The translations under genes and the position numbers were made by a program. The notes below the pieces were generated by a model. The model ran no database searches and was not told the DNA's origin. It worked only from the letters and a program-made list of their open reading frames with translations. 31,438 nt of DNA from a virus, in IMG/VR virus record IMGVR_UViG_3300044722_000024, positions 1 to 31,438 of that record. The stretch is one strand, 5' to 3'. Each line of letters begins with the position of its first letter. The first letter of the stretch is position 1. Shown here piece after piece: positions 7,699 to 15,477 of this stretch.

Positions 7699-8061
7699 TT
7701 ACGCGGCAGAGAAAACAGCCGCATCGAGCATTCTCCTCAGGTAAGTCTTCAACTTTCCGAAACCTCTATCCCCAATGCAGAAACTGACGTCGATATCTAA
7801 ATCTCGATCCAGCTTCATTGAAGCCCGGTCGCGGGTCAACGTGAGCGAAGCAATCTCCGCTCCTCCATCGCAATCGGTCCCGTCATGCCACTCGATCGTC
7901 GGAGAATCCGGGAACTCGAAATTCCGGCTGATAAGAACATAAGGCGTGCTCCGCTCGGTTATATCCTCACTCTCCCGTACGGTATCAAAGCATACCTGCA
8001 GAATTTCCCCGCCAATCGCGTCGGCGCAACTCACGTACTTAGCTCTAAATGCGAGGGTCAT
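7699..8061 (-). CDS. hypothetical protein
   Basis: 120 residues from the ATG at 8061, with clean coding character. The middle contains an aromatic strand-rich region (FEFPDSPTIEWHDGTD) and the C-terminal part a basic amphipathic helix (LKTYLRRML). It is soluble, has no signal peptide and is acidic. I recognise no named domain. A perfect TATAAT lies 40 bp upstream on the same strand (8102-8107). With its neighbours it forms a small minus-strand cluster between terminase and the IS element. Confidence 0.6.
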   Translation of the reverse strand: MTLAFRAKYVSCADAIGGEILQVCFDTVRESEDITERSTPYVLISRNFEFPDSPTIEWHDGTDCDGGAEIASLTLTRDRASMKLDRDLDIDVSFCIGDRGFGKLKTYLRRMLDAAVFSAA

Positions 8062-8101
8062 AGCTTCCCCGAACGAACCTGCAGCGTCTGGTTATGCGGC
8101 G

Positions 8102-8107
8102 ATTATA
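8102..8107 (-). promoter_or_regulatory. candidate -10 box (TATAAT)
   Basis: A perfect TATAAT on the minus strand inside an AT-rich stretch (about 8100-8135) that stands out from the GC-rich surroundings, 40 bp before the ATG at 8061. No good -35 hexamer sits 16-18 bp upstream. Confidence 0.35.
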
Positions 8108-8129
8108 TATATGCAATAAATTGTTCACT

Positions 8130-8645
8130 CTATCTGTAGACCAGGGTCTTGCCCATCCTGGTAATGGCATCCTCGATGGGCTCCAGCGGCGTGTTACCGA
8201 GGCCAAGCATCGTGTCCCCTTGTTCGAGCGAACTGCGCACGACCAGCACGCGGTGGACGGTTTCGCCGAGGCGGACTTCCTCGACGGCCAGCTCGGTGAT
8301 GCTCTCCCAGGGCCAAAGCTGCATGTGAATCTCGCTGCCAAAATTCTTGTGGCGGTGAATCCCCTTTTCCGTAAGGACGATGACGCACCGCGACGAGGCT
8401 ATCATGTCGGGGAGAAAATAGACAAATAAGCCGGCGAGAGCGGGAGCCACAAAATACGTATACGTCGGCACGCCGAGATCCTTCTTGTGGAGCAGATAAA
8501 AGAACCCCCAGAAGGCCAGGATGAGGACATCGACTACCACGGCAGTGCCGATGGCCGCCCAGACTCGGCTACGGCGCGTGATCGGGGCGACGGACTGCAA
8601 GTAGGCCCGAATGAATTCCACAGGCTCGTCCCATTTGACTTTCAT
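8130..8645 (-). CDS. small membrane protein, unknown function
   Basis: 171 residues from the ATG at 8645; the frame is open up to 8705 but the part before 8645 does not look coding. Residues about 29-53 and 64-85 are hydrophobic helices (VWAAIGTAVVVDVLILAFW and a second rich in Phe, Leu and Ala) separated by a short charged loop. The remainder is a soluble domain of alternating strands (CVIVLTEKGIHRH, RVLVVRSSLE). This two-helix plus PH-like or beta-sandwich layout is common among uncharacterised bacterial membrane proteins. The gene ends just before an AT-rich spacer. Confidence 0.6.
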   Translation of the reverse strand: MKVKWDEPVEFIRAYLQSVAPITRRSRVWAAIGTAVVVDVLILAFWGFFYLLHKKDLGVPTYTYFVAPALAGLFVYFLPDMIASSRCVIVLTEKGIHRHKNFGSEIHMQLWPWESITELAVEEVRLGETVHRVLVVRSSLEQGDTMLGLGNTPLEPIEDAITRMGKTLVYR

Positions 8646-8700
8646 TTGAACAATTGCTCCGAAATGTCGTGATCCCAGCCGCCTAGACATCATGGCTGTA

Positions 8701-10111
8701 TGCAACAGCGAGCGACGTCGAATAAAATGAGTGAACGGCAGGGGGCGGTCCGGGGGAGGAGGACAAAGGGAGTGGGCAGTGCGGCAGCGAGACGTGGGCC
8801 GGGGAAGATTGAGCGGAAATGCGCCCCGGCAAGTCGTAACCCGATTGCCTTGAGCATGAAAAAAGCAAACAACGAAAAGAAAGCCGCCACGCCGGACTCG
8901 CTACTCTTCCTCGGTCTGGATGTCCACAAGGAAACCATTGCCGTGGCCGTGGCCGAGAGCGGGCGCGACGGCGAGATCCGATCCCTGGGCTCGATGAGTC
9001 ACGACTTGCACGCGCTGGAAAAGCTTCTGGCCCGGCTGCGCAAGGCGCACGGGGTGGGCAAGGAGCAATTGCGGGTGGTCTATGAGGCGGGGCCGTGCGG
9101 CTACGTGATCGCGCGGCGTCTGGCGCAACTCGGGATCGACTGCGTGGTGGTCGCGCCGTCCTTGATCCCGAAGAAGTCGGGCGAGCGGGTCAAGACCGAC
9201 CGGCGCGACGCGCTCAAGCTGGCCCGGTTGCACCGCGCGGGAGAGTTGCAACCCATCCTGGTGCCCGCGGCCGCCGACGAGGCGGTGCGCGACCTCTGCC
9301 GGGCACGCACCGATGCGGTCAACGACCTGCGCCGTGGCCGCGCCCAGCTCAAGGCCTTCCTGCTGCGTCATGGGTATCGCTATGGCGGCCAGAGCTCGTG
9401 GACGGAGGCGCACCTGCGTTACCTGCGGGAGCTGGTCCTGGGGCACCCGGCGCACAAGGCGGTGCTGGAGGAAAGTTTGCTGGCCATTACCCAGGCAACG
9501 TAAAGGGTGAGCCGGTTTAGTGAACTGATCGAAGCCAACTACAATCAATGGGAACGCCGGCCCTGGTGCGAGGCGCTGATGGCGCTCAAGGGGGTGCAGT
9601 TACTGACCGCCGTCACCCTGGTCGCCGAGATCGGAGACATCACTCGCTTCCAGCATCCGCGGCAGCTGATGGCCTATCTGGGCCTGACCCCGAGCGAATA
9701 CAGCAGCGGCGACAGCCGGCAGCAGGGGCACATCACCAAGTGCGGCAATGAGCACGCGCGCTGGTTCCTGATCGAGGCGGCGCAACACTACGCGCTCACG
9801 CCGAAAGTAAGTCAGGAGTTATCCAAGCGGCAGGCGCCGGTCAGCCCGCGGGTGAGAGAGATAAGCTGGAATGCGCAGACCCGATTGCACCAGCGCTTCC
9901 GGGCCTTGCTGGCACGGGGCAAGTCGCGACAGAAGGCCATCACGGCGATCGCGCGGGAACTGCTCGGTTTCATCTGGGCGCTGTTGCGCGAACATCGCCA
10001 GCCAGGCTCGGTGCCGCCGCGCGTGCTCCGGGAAAAGCCACGACCCCCGCGCCGCTCTGTGCTGTCCCCGGCCGAGCTGATCGCGGCCTGACCTATGTGC
10101 TCGTGCAACAG
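8701..10111 (+). mobile_element. IS110-family insertion sequence
   Basis: The element is defined by its transposase plus the short direct repeat TGCAACAG at 8701-8708 and 10104-10111, which brackets the gene and is my proposed boundary. There are no obvious terminal inverted repeats, as expected for IS110. The left non-coding part (about 8709-8855) is GC-rich and of the length in which IS110-group elements encode a bridge RNA. I could not fold it, so this is only positional. It sits between a minus-strand host- or phage-like gene and the integrase. Confidence 0.65.
8856..10091 (+). pseudogene. IS110 transposase, interrupted by an in-frame TAA
   Basis: Starting at the ATG at 8856, the N-terminal RuvC-like DEDD domain shows D22 (FLGLDVHKE), E77 (VYEAGP), D115 and D118 (KTDRRDALK). 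The reading stops at TAA 9501-9503 (codon 216). The same frame reopens at once and continues to 10091 with the transposase-20 C-terminal domain: LKGVQLLTA, then GLTPSEYSSG with the expected nucleophile serine region, and a basic C-terminus. The joined length of about 411 codons is normal for the family, so the stop looks like a single nonsense substitution (for example GAA to TAA). The copy is probably inactive unless readthrough occurs. An upstream extension of the frame to 8700 is not needed. Confidence 0.85.
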
Positions 10112-10651
10112 TCCAACAATAGCCGGCTATCGTCGGGGCCATGAACGAGGGGGGAACCACGTTTCCCCCGAACCCCCTCCTCTAGGGGGAACATACACCG
10201 CCTCAAGCTAACTCAACCCCTGCCTAACTACGCCAACTAACTAACCAACCAACCTTCACTCCTCGCCACACCTTGTCTGAGAGCCTGTGGTGCCCCGGTG
10301 GCGGCCAAACTCGCGTGGGTCGTTATCGAGCAGCCATCCGAGCTGACCTCAGAGCCTAGAGTGCGAAGCGGGCCACGATGGAAACATGTCAGGCGCTAAC
10401 CAACGCGCGAATAGCAGCATATCCACCATCGAATCTCCAACCCACCGCCCGCAGGCTGGGTCAGTGGCGGGCGGGTCGGCGCGGCGGGCAGCACAGGCTG
10501 TGACAGCCCGGAGCCGTTCGCTGCAGCGGCTGGTTTGGAAAAACAGAACAATCAAGCATCCATCGGCCTTCGCGGGCCATCGGTGGTTCCTGAATCAGAA
10601 GCGGAATACACATCGGAATGCAACGTTTCGACACGGCGACGCAGGAAAGCC
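10092..10651. other. gene-free region between the IS and the integrase
   Basis: 560 bp without a convincing gene. It holds the IS right end, a 12-bp perfect palindrome ATAGCCGGCTAT at 10119-10130, two adjacent GC hairpins at 10149-10169 and 10173-10189, a low-complexity CTAACTAACC-like tract at about 10205-10255, and short inverted repeats near 10440-10510. An attachment site would be expected close to the integrase, but I could not identify one by eye: no tRNA 3' end and no obvious repeat of a window-edge sequence. Confidence 0.5.
10149..10189. repeat. two adjacent, mutually exclusive hairpins
   Basis: GGGGGGAAC (10149-10157) pairs with GTTTCCCCC (10161-10169). CCCCCT (10173-10178) pairs with AGGGGG (10184-10189). 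The second and fourth arms could pair instead. No T run follows. Confidence 0.4.
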
Positions 10652-11851
10652 ATGCGACGCCGGAGCATCATCACCGTTGGAAAAGACCGCGCCGAGATCA
10701 AAATCTACACGCTCCGCCGGCCCAACGGCGTGGCGTCCTACCAGTGCGCCTGGTATGACCTCGGCAAGCGGCAAACCAAGACCTTCGCCGAGATCGAGAA
10801 CGCGAAGTTTTTCGCACAGCAGCAGACTCTCTCGTTGCGCAACGAAGGGAAACCTGTGGCTGATGCTTCGCTGCGGGATGTGGAGACGCTGTGGGCTTGC
10901 GAATCACGCTCTCAACGGTTCGGGCTGACGCTCGTCGCCGCCTTTGATGAATGGTTCTCGGCCAAGTCGGCGCTGAACGGTGGGTCTATAACTGAGGCGG
11001 TCCGCTTTTACTCCGCGCATCATGCGGGACTGCCGAACAAGCCCTTCAGCTTGGTGGCCGAAGAGTTCTACTCCGCGAAGGAAGCGGCGGGCGCGTCATT
11101 TGTCTATTGCCGGAGCCTTCGCCACTACCTCGCACGGATGAAGAAGCCGCTGGGCGCGACTCCGCTCGCCGACATCACCACGCCGCAGATCGATGCCTAC
11201 CTGCGTTCCGAGGCCGGGAACCACACCACTCGCAACAATCTGCGGCGCATCCTGGTCACCGTCTTCCGGTGGGCACAGAAGCAGGGCTATCTCGCCCAGG
11301 ATCGGAAGACGACGCCGGAGCGCGCCATGACGTTCAGCGGACCGGACACAGCGCCCGAGATTTTCACGCCGGATGAATTGCGGAAGATCATCAAGGTTTG
11401 CCCGAAGAACATGCTGCCGCACGTCGTCATTGGCGCATTCTCCGGGATCCGCTCAGCAGAGATTGAGCGGCTGGACTGGCGCGACATCCTTTGGGATCGC
11501 GGATACATCGAGATCAAGGCTGCCAAGGCAAAGACCAAGGCCCGGCGGCTTGTCCCTCTCCTGCCCAATCTTCGCGGGTGGTTGGAGCCGTTGCGGAAAG
11601 ACGAAGGTCCGGTCTGCCACAATCCGAACACTGCAATTCGGTTGAACTACATCGGAGAGAAGGCGGGCTTTGGTTGGCGGCAGAACGCGCTTCGGCACAG
11701 CTTTGCGAGCTATCGACTGGCGGCGGTGGAGGATGCTGCGAAGGTCGCGCTCGAAATGGGCAACAGTCCGCAAATGCTGTTCAAGCACTACCGCGAACTG
11801 GTTGCGCCCGAAGCCGCAGTAGAATGGTTCGCCATCAGTCCGCCGGCTTGA
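10652..11851 (+). CDS. int: tyrosine recombinase / phage integrase
   Basis: 399 residues from the ATG at 10652, which has AGGAAAG just upstream; the frame is open back to 10535 but that part is not coding-like. Residues about 90-225 are the SAM-like core-binding domain and about 235-390 the catalytic domain. Seen there are R267 in FSGIRSAEIERLDW, a basic KAKTKARR loop at 292-299, NALRHSFASY at 345-354 with R348, and HYREL with the nucleophile Y380. The usual histidines of HxxR and GH-x-x are Asn here (N345, N371). Such enzymes catalyse site-specific integration and excision. It is the only integration gene in the window and lies where the plus and minus gene blocks meet. The last 17 bp overlap the convergent DUF4326 gene. 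Confidence 0.85.
   Translation: MRRRSIITVGKDRAEIKIYTLRRPNGVASYQCAWYDLGKRQTKTFAEIENAKFFAQQQTLSLRNEGKPVADASLRDVETLWACESRSQRFGLTLVAAFDEWFSAKSALNGGSITEAVRFYSAHHAGLPNKPFSLVAEEFYSAKEAAGASFVYCRSLRHYLARMKKPLGATPLADITTPQIDAYLRSEAGNHTTRNNLRRILVTVFRWAQKQGYLAQDRKTTPERAMTFSGPDTAPEIFTPDELRKIIKVCPKNMLPHVVIGAFSGIRSAEIERLDWRDILWDRGYIEIKAAKAKTKARRLVPLLPNLRGWLEPLRKDEGPVCHNPNTAIRLNYIGEKAGFGWRQNALRHSFASYRLAAVEDAAKVALEMGNSPQMLFKHYRELVAPEAAVEWFAISPPA
10832..10845. repeat. TCGTT-N4-AACGA palindrome, copy 1
   Basis: Perfect 14-bp palindrome (centre GCGC) inside the integrase gene, read there as SLRNE. Confidence 0.6.
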
Positions 11852-12137
11852 GGTCATTGCTGACGGAAAGCAGAACATCGGCATGGCAAGGCGCATCGAC
11901 CTTGCACCAACAGGCGAGATTCTTCCCACGCAACTCCGCTTTCGCCCTCATGGCGAGCGCGGCTCCAGCAGTGTCGCTTTTCAGCCATTGAGCGAACGTT
12001 GCGACCGCCTCCTCAGCGGAGCGGTTTTGCTCGATGCGAAATGGATTTCCCCACCGGCTTGAGCGATCCACTTTCACCGTGTTCGGCGGCATCCGCCAAC
12101 CCTTGGCACGAGAGAGCTGCACGCGTTGCGGGATCAT
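11835..12137 (-). CDS. DUF4326 family protein
   Basis: 100 residues from the ATG at 12137. The start PQRVQLSRAKGWRMPPNTV, then RWGNPF in the first half and LACWCKVDAPCHADVL near the end, are the hallmark motifs of DUF4326, including paired cysteines in CWC and PCHAD. The family is common in phages and mobile elements and its function is unknown; the Cys/His residues could bind a metal. The frame is open to 12353 but the upstream part does not look coding. It converges on the integrase with a 17-bp overlap of the 3' ends. Confidence 0.8.
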   Translation of the reverse strand: MIPQRVQLSRAKGWRMPPNTVKVDRSSRWGNPFRIEQNRSAEEAVATFAQWLKSDTAGAALAMRAKAELRGKNLACWCKVDAPCHADVLLSVSNDLKPAD

Positions 12138-12249
12138 GGCTGATCGTAGAGCTAATGCGCCCTGAAGAAATCCAGTCACCCAGATCGGCGCCGGGCGATC
12201 TCGGCAATTCGGTTGCCCGCGCAACGCCGTGCGGACACGATCTAACGAT

Positions 12250-12663
12250 ATGAAGACTTTGTTCACCGCAGAAGCGATCGCCGATGACGGACGTTCGGGC
12301 AGCATCGCCAACCCCGACGGTTTGTTGAATGTCCAGCTCGGCAATCCGCTCAAGCCCGGCGCTGAGAAACGCGGGCCGAGTCCTGAGCTACTCTTCGCCG
12401 GCGCTTATGCGGCGTGCTACCATGGAGCGTTGTTCAATGCGGCGAAGAAACTGGGTACTCCCGCCGAGGGCTCGAAGGTGCGCGCCTTGGTGAGCTTGAT
12501 CGAGGATGACCAGGGCGGCTACCGACTCGCCGTGGAACTGCACGCACAGCTCCCTGGTGTGGACCCCGAGCAGGCGAAACGGGTGATGGAAGCAGCCCAC
12601 GTCACTTGCCCATATTCCAAGGCCCTGCGCGGAGACACTGCTGTGACGCTGGTCGTGGACTAG
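12250..12663 (+). CDS. Ohr/OsmC-family organic hydroperoxide reductase
   Basis: 137 residues from the ATG at 12250. The two redox cysteines are at C56 (AGAYAACYHGA) and C120 (AAHVTCPYSKA), in the contexts typical of Ohr. The SPELLFA motif lies at 44-50 and LAVELHAQLPG at 93-103. Ohr proteins reduce organic peroxides through a Cys-Cys cycle reloaded by lipoyl proteins, and act as dimers in the cytoplasm. The length is normal. It is a metabolic gene between integrase and the tail-coupled glycan cassette, so it is either a moron or a host gene. No MarR-type OhrR regulator is visible nearby. Confidence 0.88.
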   Translation: MKTLFTAEAIADDGRSGSIANPDGLLNVQLGNPLKPGAEKRGPSPELLFAGAYAACYHGALFNAAKKLGTPAEGSKVRALVSLIEDDQGGYRLAVELHAQLPGVDPEQAKRVMEAAHVTCPYSKALRGDTAVTLVVD

Positions 12664-12700
12664 AAGCGGCATCAAACCCGTCTGCCCGCGGATTCGCCAT

Positions 12701-13432
12701 TCAGCTCTGAACCCGCCCTGCCCACTGGCACCCACGTCCGCGCAGCCAGAGGTGGTAGATGGCCTCGTTCTTGAAGTAGGAGTTTGCGTATAGATGCGCT
12801 TGCCGCCCGGCGATCATCGCAGCGATGGCGAAGTGAAGCCGGTCGGTGTGGATGACGCGGTAGTTCGATGCGATGCGCAGGTAGACTTCAGCCGTTGCCG
12901 CGAGGACTGCGGGATCTCCGCAGTTCATGGCGACAGCCGGTTGCTGGCGCTCGCAGTCGTCACGCATGAACCAGCCGACGTCATGCTGCGGCTCATGGAG
13001 TTCGATGGCCGGCGCGTAGGCGAGACCGAGATCGGGCGCAAGCACCGCACGCGGGCAGTATTCGAGGCTGCGGTTTTCGCGTGCGAAGAACAGATCGGCT
13101 TCCAAGTCATCGGGGCCGGTCCAGCTTTGCGGCAAGACGATGAGCGGAACGCCGAGCGCGGTAGCGGCGGCGCGCGCATCGAGACGCGTGAGGCGCGTGC
13201 CGGGATAGAGCGGTCCCATGTTTCCCCCGCCGCCGTAGAAGACGACATCGGGCGTCTCGTCTTTTCCGCAGAGGGTGATTCCGTAGGCGGCGTAGAGCTG
13301 CTCGGCGCCGCGGCGGATGAGCAGATCACCCACGTTGCCCGGCCCCCAGTACTCGCGGGCTTTCGCGCGGCGCCAGCGAGCGAAGACGTGGGCGTAGGCA
13401 GCGGGTTCGAGAATCGGCGCGACGATGCTCAT
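12701..13432 (-). CDS. polysaccharide pyruvyl transferase family protein
   Basis: 243 residues. Family signatures in order: NVGD at 33-36, GGGGN at 67-71, IVLPQS at 98-103, and HTDRLHFAIAAMIAG at 195-209, followed by an aromatic segment with K221. These proteins transfer pyruvate from phosphoenolpyruvate as a ketal onto surface-polysaccharide sugars. At 243 residues it is shorter than many members (300 or more), chiefly in the middle. The ATG overlaps the stop of the GT25 gene (ATGA, 13429-13432), so it is the last gene of a coupled cassette that begins in the phage tail operon. The likely role is modification of a glycan on host or virion; the actual acceptor is unknown. Confidence 0.82.
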   Translation of the reverse strand: MSIVAPILEPAAYAHVFARWRRAKAREYWGPGNVGDLLIRRGAEQLYAAYGITLCGKDETPDVVFYGGGGNMGPLYPGTRLTRLDARAAATALGVPLIVLPQSWTGPDDLEADLFFARENRSLEYCPRAVLAPDLGLAYAPAIELHEPQHDVGWFMRDDCERQQPAVAMNCGDPAVLAATAEVYLRIASNYRVIHTDRLHFAIAAMIAGRQAHLYANSYFKNEAIYHLWLRGRGCQWAGRVQS

Positions 13433-14097
13433 GGGTAGAGATGCTGAACGACCGCAGCGCCGTGAATCTGCCGGCCCTCCGTGTCGTAGTTGCTGTAGGT
13501 GTGACCCGTCAGATCCGACGAACCGAGCGCCTGCCAGATGAGATTCGGAAACGCCGCGTAGGTCGGCAGTTTCTTGTGCAGCTTGGAAAGGAGCACGTCG
13601 TTGAACTGCTCGGCGGCACCGCGACCGTGGCGGTGCCCGCGCATGATCTTCCGCACTTCGAGGTAGGCGCTCGCGCGAAAGGCGACGGCGTGCGTGTCGA
13701 GCGCCCGCGCCACGCGGACGAGTCCGGGGCTCACCGGTCTTGGCGTCTCGAGATGCTGGCAGCCGAAGTAGAAGATTTGCCAATCATCCGGGAGCGAGAG
13801 CGCGGCCACTCGCGCGCGGAACTCCGGATGAAACACGGCGTCGTCTTCGAGCACGAGCAGCGCTGGCGAGCGTCGCCGCTCGGCTTGGCGGATGAGAAAA
13901 CGAAACGAGAGGCTGTTGGCCCGGCGCGCAGTGTCCTTGAATCCGCATGGGTGGCGAAGCGTCCGCGCATCGACGGCGCGAACCCACTCAGCGGCCACCC
14001 CCGCGTCGGCCATGCGAGCTTGGAGCCAGGCTCGGCGATCCTGCCGACGCGGGAGGCTGATGAAGGAGCGATGCGGGAAGACGGCGTTGAGGTCCAC
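13429..14097 (-). CDS. glycosyltransferase family 25 protein
   Basis: 222 residues from a GTG at 14097. The N-terminus FISLPRRQDRRAWL at 12-25 and the following WVRAVDARTL are the start of GT25 (LPS glycosyltransferase) domains. The metal-binding LVLEDDAVF is at 81-89 with EDD at 84-86, and a THAVAF motif follows about 60 residues later. Members transfer galactose or related sugars onto lipooligosaccharide, and in eukaryotes onto collagen. Upstream is a 22-bp gap carrying TTGACG; downstream it overlaps the pyruvyl transferase by 4 bp. It is probably cytoplasmic, acting on lipid-linked or protein-linked glycans. Confidence 0.85.
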   Translation of the reverse strand: MDLNAVFPHRSFISLPRRQDRRAWLQARMADAGVAAEWVRAVDARTLRHPCGFKDTARRANSLSFRFLIRQAERRRSPALLVLEDDAVFHPEFRARVAALSLPDDWQIFYFGCQHLETPRPVSPGLVRVARALDTHAVAFRASAYLEVRKIMRGHRHGRGAAEQFNDVLLSKLHKKLPTYAAFPNLIWQALGSSDLTGHTYSNYDTEGRQIHGAAVVQHLYP

Positions 14098-14110
14098 GCC
14101 GTCCGTGAAG

Positions 14111-14116
14111 CGTCAA
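14111..14116 (-). promoter_or_regulatory. TTGACG motif before the GT25 gene
   Basis: 13 nt before the GTG at 14097, in the only gap of the glycan cassette. Confidence 0.35.
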
Positions 14117-14119
14117 CCG

Positions 14120-15013
14120 TTAGAAAGACGCTGCGATGACCGTCGCGGAGCTGTCGGACGACGGTGCCGTCCCGCAGCCTTGCGAACCTGCGAGGCGCGG
14201 CCACGCCGCGAGGAAGCGCGCATAAGCTTCGGGGAAATCCACTGCAAGCCGAGCCTCCGCTTTGGCGATCCATTTGTCCTCGCGCTTCGCGCCTCCGGTG
14301 AGGTGCGCGTAGCCGGCTTTTGCCACTTGCTTCCGCGTTGGTGCGAGCGGCAAGAGCGTGCCGACCTCGACGCCTACGCGCCGGGAAAAAACGCCGAGCT
14401 GATACTGCTCGACAATCATCGAGGTCGAAGTGCCGTTGAGCGCGCAACCGCGGAACTTCTGCGCGAGATCGAGCCCGGCCCACGCGTAGGCCCGCACGAG
14501 CGCCACGTCGCTTCCGCCGAGCAGGCCGGCATTGTAGGCCGCTCCGCCTGGAGCGAAGCCCGCAAGCGCCTGCGCCGCCTGCATCTCGCGCGAGGTGTAG
14601 TAGTGGGGAAAGTCTGGCGACTGCGCGATCAGCCGATGGCGCGTGAGGCGTTTCGGGAGGGGTTTGAAAAGCAGCACGTCGCTGTCGAACTGCACGAACG
14701 GCCGCTCTTGAAGCGCGCAGGCGACGAGTTTGCCGAGCGCCCAGATGTGCGCGAGTCCTTCCGCGGGCCAATCTTCCAGCGCCGTGCTGACCTGCCCAAA
14801 CGGCCAACCCAAGACCGCAGCGATCTCAGCGCCGCGCTTGTCGGTCACGAACTCCGTCTCGGCAAAGACGCGTGCCGCGAGATTCGCGGCGAGCGTTTGG
14901 ATGAGCATCGGCCCTCGTTGCGCAACGAACATTGGCGTCCGCGTCCAAAGGCTCATTACGCCGCGCATGCGGCTCGGTTGGCGGATGGATTTTTGAGAAG
15001 GTAAATCGCTCAC
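14120..15013 (-). CDS. DxD-containing glycosyltransferase-like protein
   Basis: 297 residues; the start is GTG, overlapping the stop of the nucleotidyltransferase gene as GTGA (15010-15013). FVQFDSDVLLF at 106-116 has the D110-x-D112 pair expected of a GT-A fold, followed about 40 residues later by GGAAYNAGLLGG, a motif seen in GT-A enzymes where Asn/Asp near the acceptor pocket follow DxD. It has no membrane helix. I cannot name the GT family. The coupling to the upstream nucleotidyltransferase and the downstream GT25 gene suggests one glycan pathway. ATGs at 14968, 14956 and 14932 (codons 16, 20 and 28) are alternative starts. Confidence 0.7.
   Translation of the reverse strand: MSDLPSQKSIRQPSRMRGVMSLWTRTPMFVAQRGPMLIQTLAANLAARVFAETEFVTDKRGAEIAAVLGWPFGQVSTALEDWPAEGLAHIWALGKLVACALQERPFVQFDSDVLLFKPLPKRLTRHRLIAQSPDFPHYYTSREMQAAQALAGFAPGGAAYNAGLLGGSDVALVRAYAWAGLDLAQKFRGCALNGTSTSMIVEQYQLGVFSRRVGVEVGTLLPLAPTRKQVAKAGYAHLTGGAKREDKWIAKAEARLAVDFPEAYARFLAAWPRLAGSQGCGTAPSSDSSATVIAASF
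14915..14928. repeat. TCGTT-N4-AACGA palindrome, copy 2
   Basis: Perfect 14-bp palindrome (centre GCGC), inside the DxD glycosyltransferase gene, read on the minus strand as FVAQRG. Confidence 0.6.
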
Positions 15014-15477
15014 AACAGGAAGCCGCCAAGCGGAGGCGCGGCGACGAACCGCGATCCGGCTTGCGGGGTTGTGGGAGGCGGCCTGTCAATCGGGACGAAA
15101 TGCGCGATGCGCTCGACCGACACCGAGAGGTCGAAGGCGCTGCCGTCGCGCCGTACGATCCGGCGAATGACCGCGCCGCGCGGCGCATACGTCATCGGCA
15201 GTCGGCGGCAATTCAGCCAACGGATGCAGAGGTGATACGGATGGTGCCAGGGCAACGCGGCGAAGGCGTGCAGATGCACGGCGCGATCGGTCCGATCCGC
15301 GAGAGCGGCGGCGAAGCGCTCGGCCATGCGCAGCGGCACGGTGACGAGCACGTCGATGTCCGCGGCGGCCGTCGCATCGCCGCGAGCATCGGAGCCGGCG
15401 AGCCCAATGGTCCCGAGCCGATGCTTCGCCGCGAGTTCCGCGATCAAGTCGCCGAGATCAGACGCTGGAGCCTTCAT
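15010..15477 (-). CDS. MNT-type nucleotidyltransferase
   Basis: 155 residues from the ATG at 15477, which lies inside the end of the upstream tail gene (20-bp overlap). The motif GSDARG at 28-33 with D40 and D42 (AADIDVLV) is the G-S-x-x-R-G ... D-x-D signature of minimal nucleotidyltransferases. The next conserved acidic residue could be in VHLHAF or later; I could not place it. Family members modify nucleotides, tRNAs, proteins or antibiotics, and some activate sugars. Position between a tail protein and glycosyltransferases suggests involvement in glycan or nucleotide-sugar chemistry, but toxin or protein-AMPylation roles are equally open. Confidence 0.7.
   Translation of the reverse strand: MKAPASDLGDLIAELAAKHRLGTIGLAGSDARGDATAAADIDVLVTVPLRMAERFAAALADRTDRAVHLHAFAALPWHHPYHLCIRWLNCRRLPMTYAPRGAVIRRIVRRDGSAFDLSVSVERIAHFVPIDRPPPTTPQAGSRFVAAPPLGGFLL

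Noticed and set aside
8700-8855. N-terminal extension of the transposase from ATG 8700
   Set aside because: Arg/Gly-rich and outside the usual family length; this ATG lies in the proposed IS end.
10260-10380. Possible tRNA 3' end as attachment site near the integrase
   Set aside because: GC-rich with a vague CCA, but no T arm or cloverleaf could be drawn.
10386-10928. 180-codon open frame before and overlapping the integrase
   Set aside because: Ser/Arg-rich, overlaps the integrase in another frame and lacks a ribosome-binding site or motif.
13429-13783. Extension of the pyruvyl transferase frame to 13783
   Set aside because: Overlaps the GT25 gene and is Arg-rich; the ATG at 13432 overlaps the upstream stop and precedes the family motifs.
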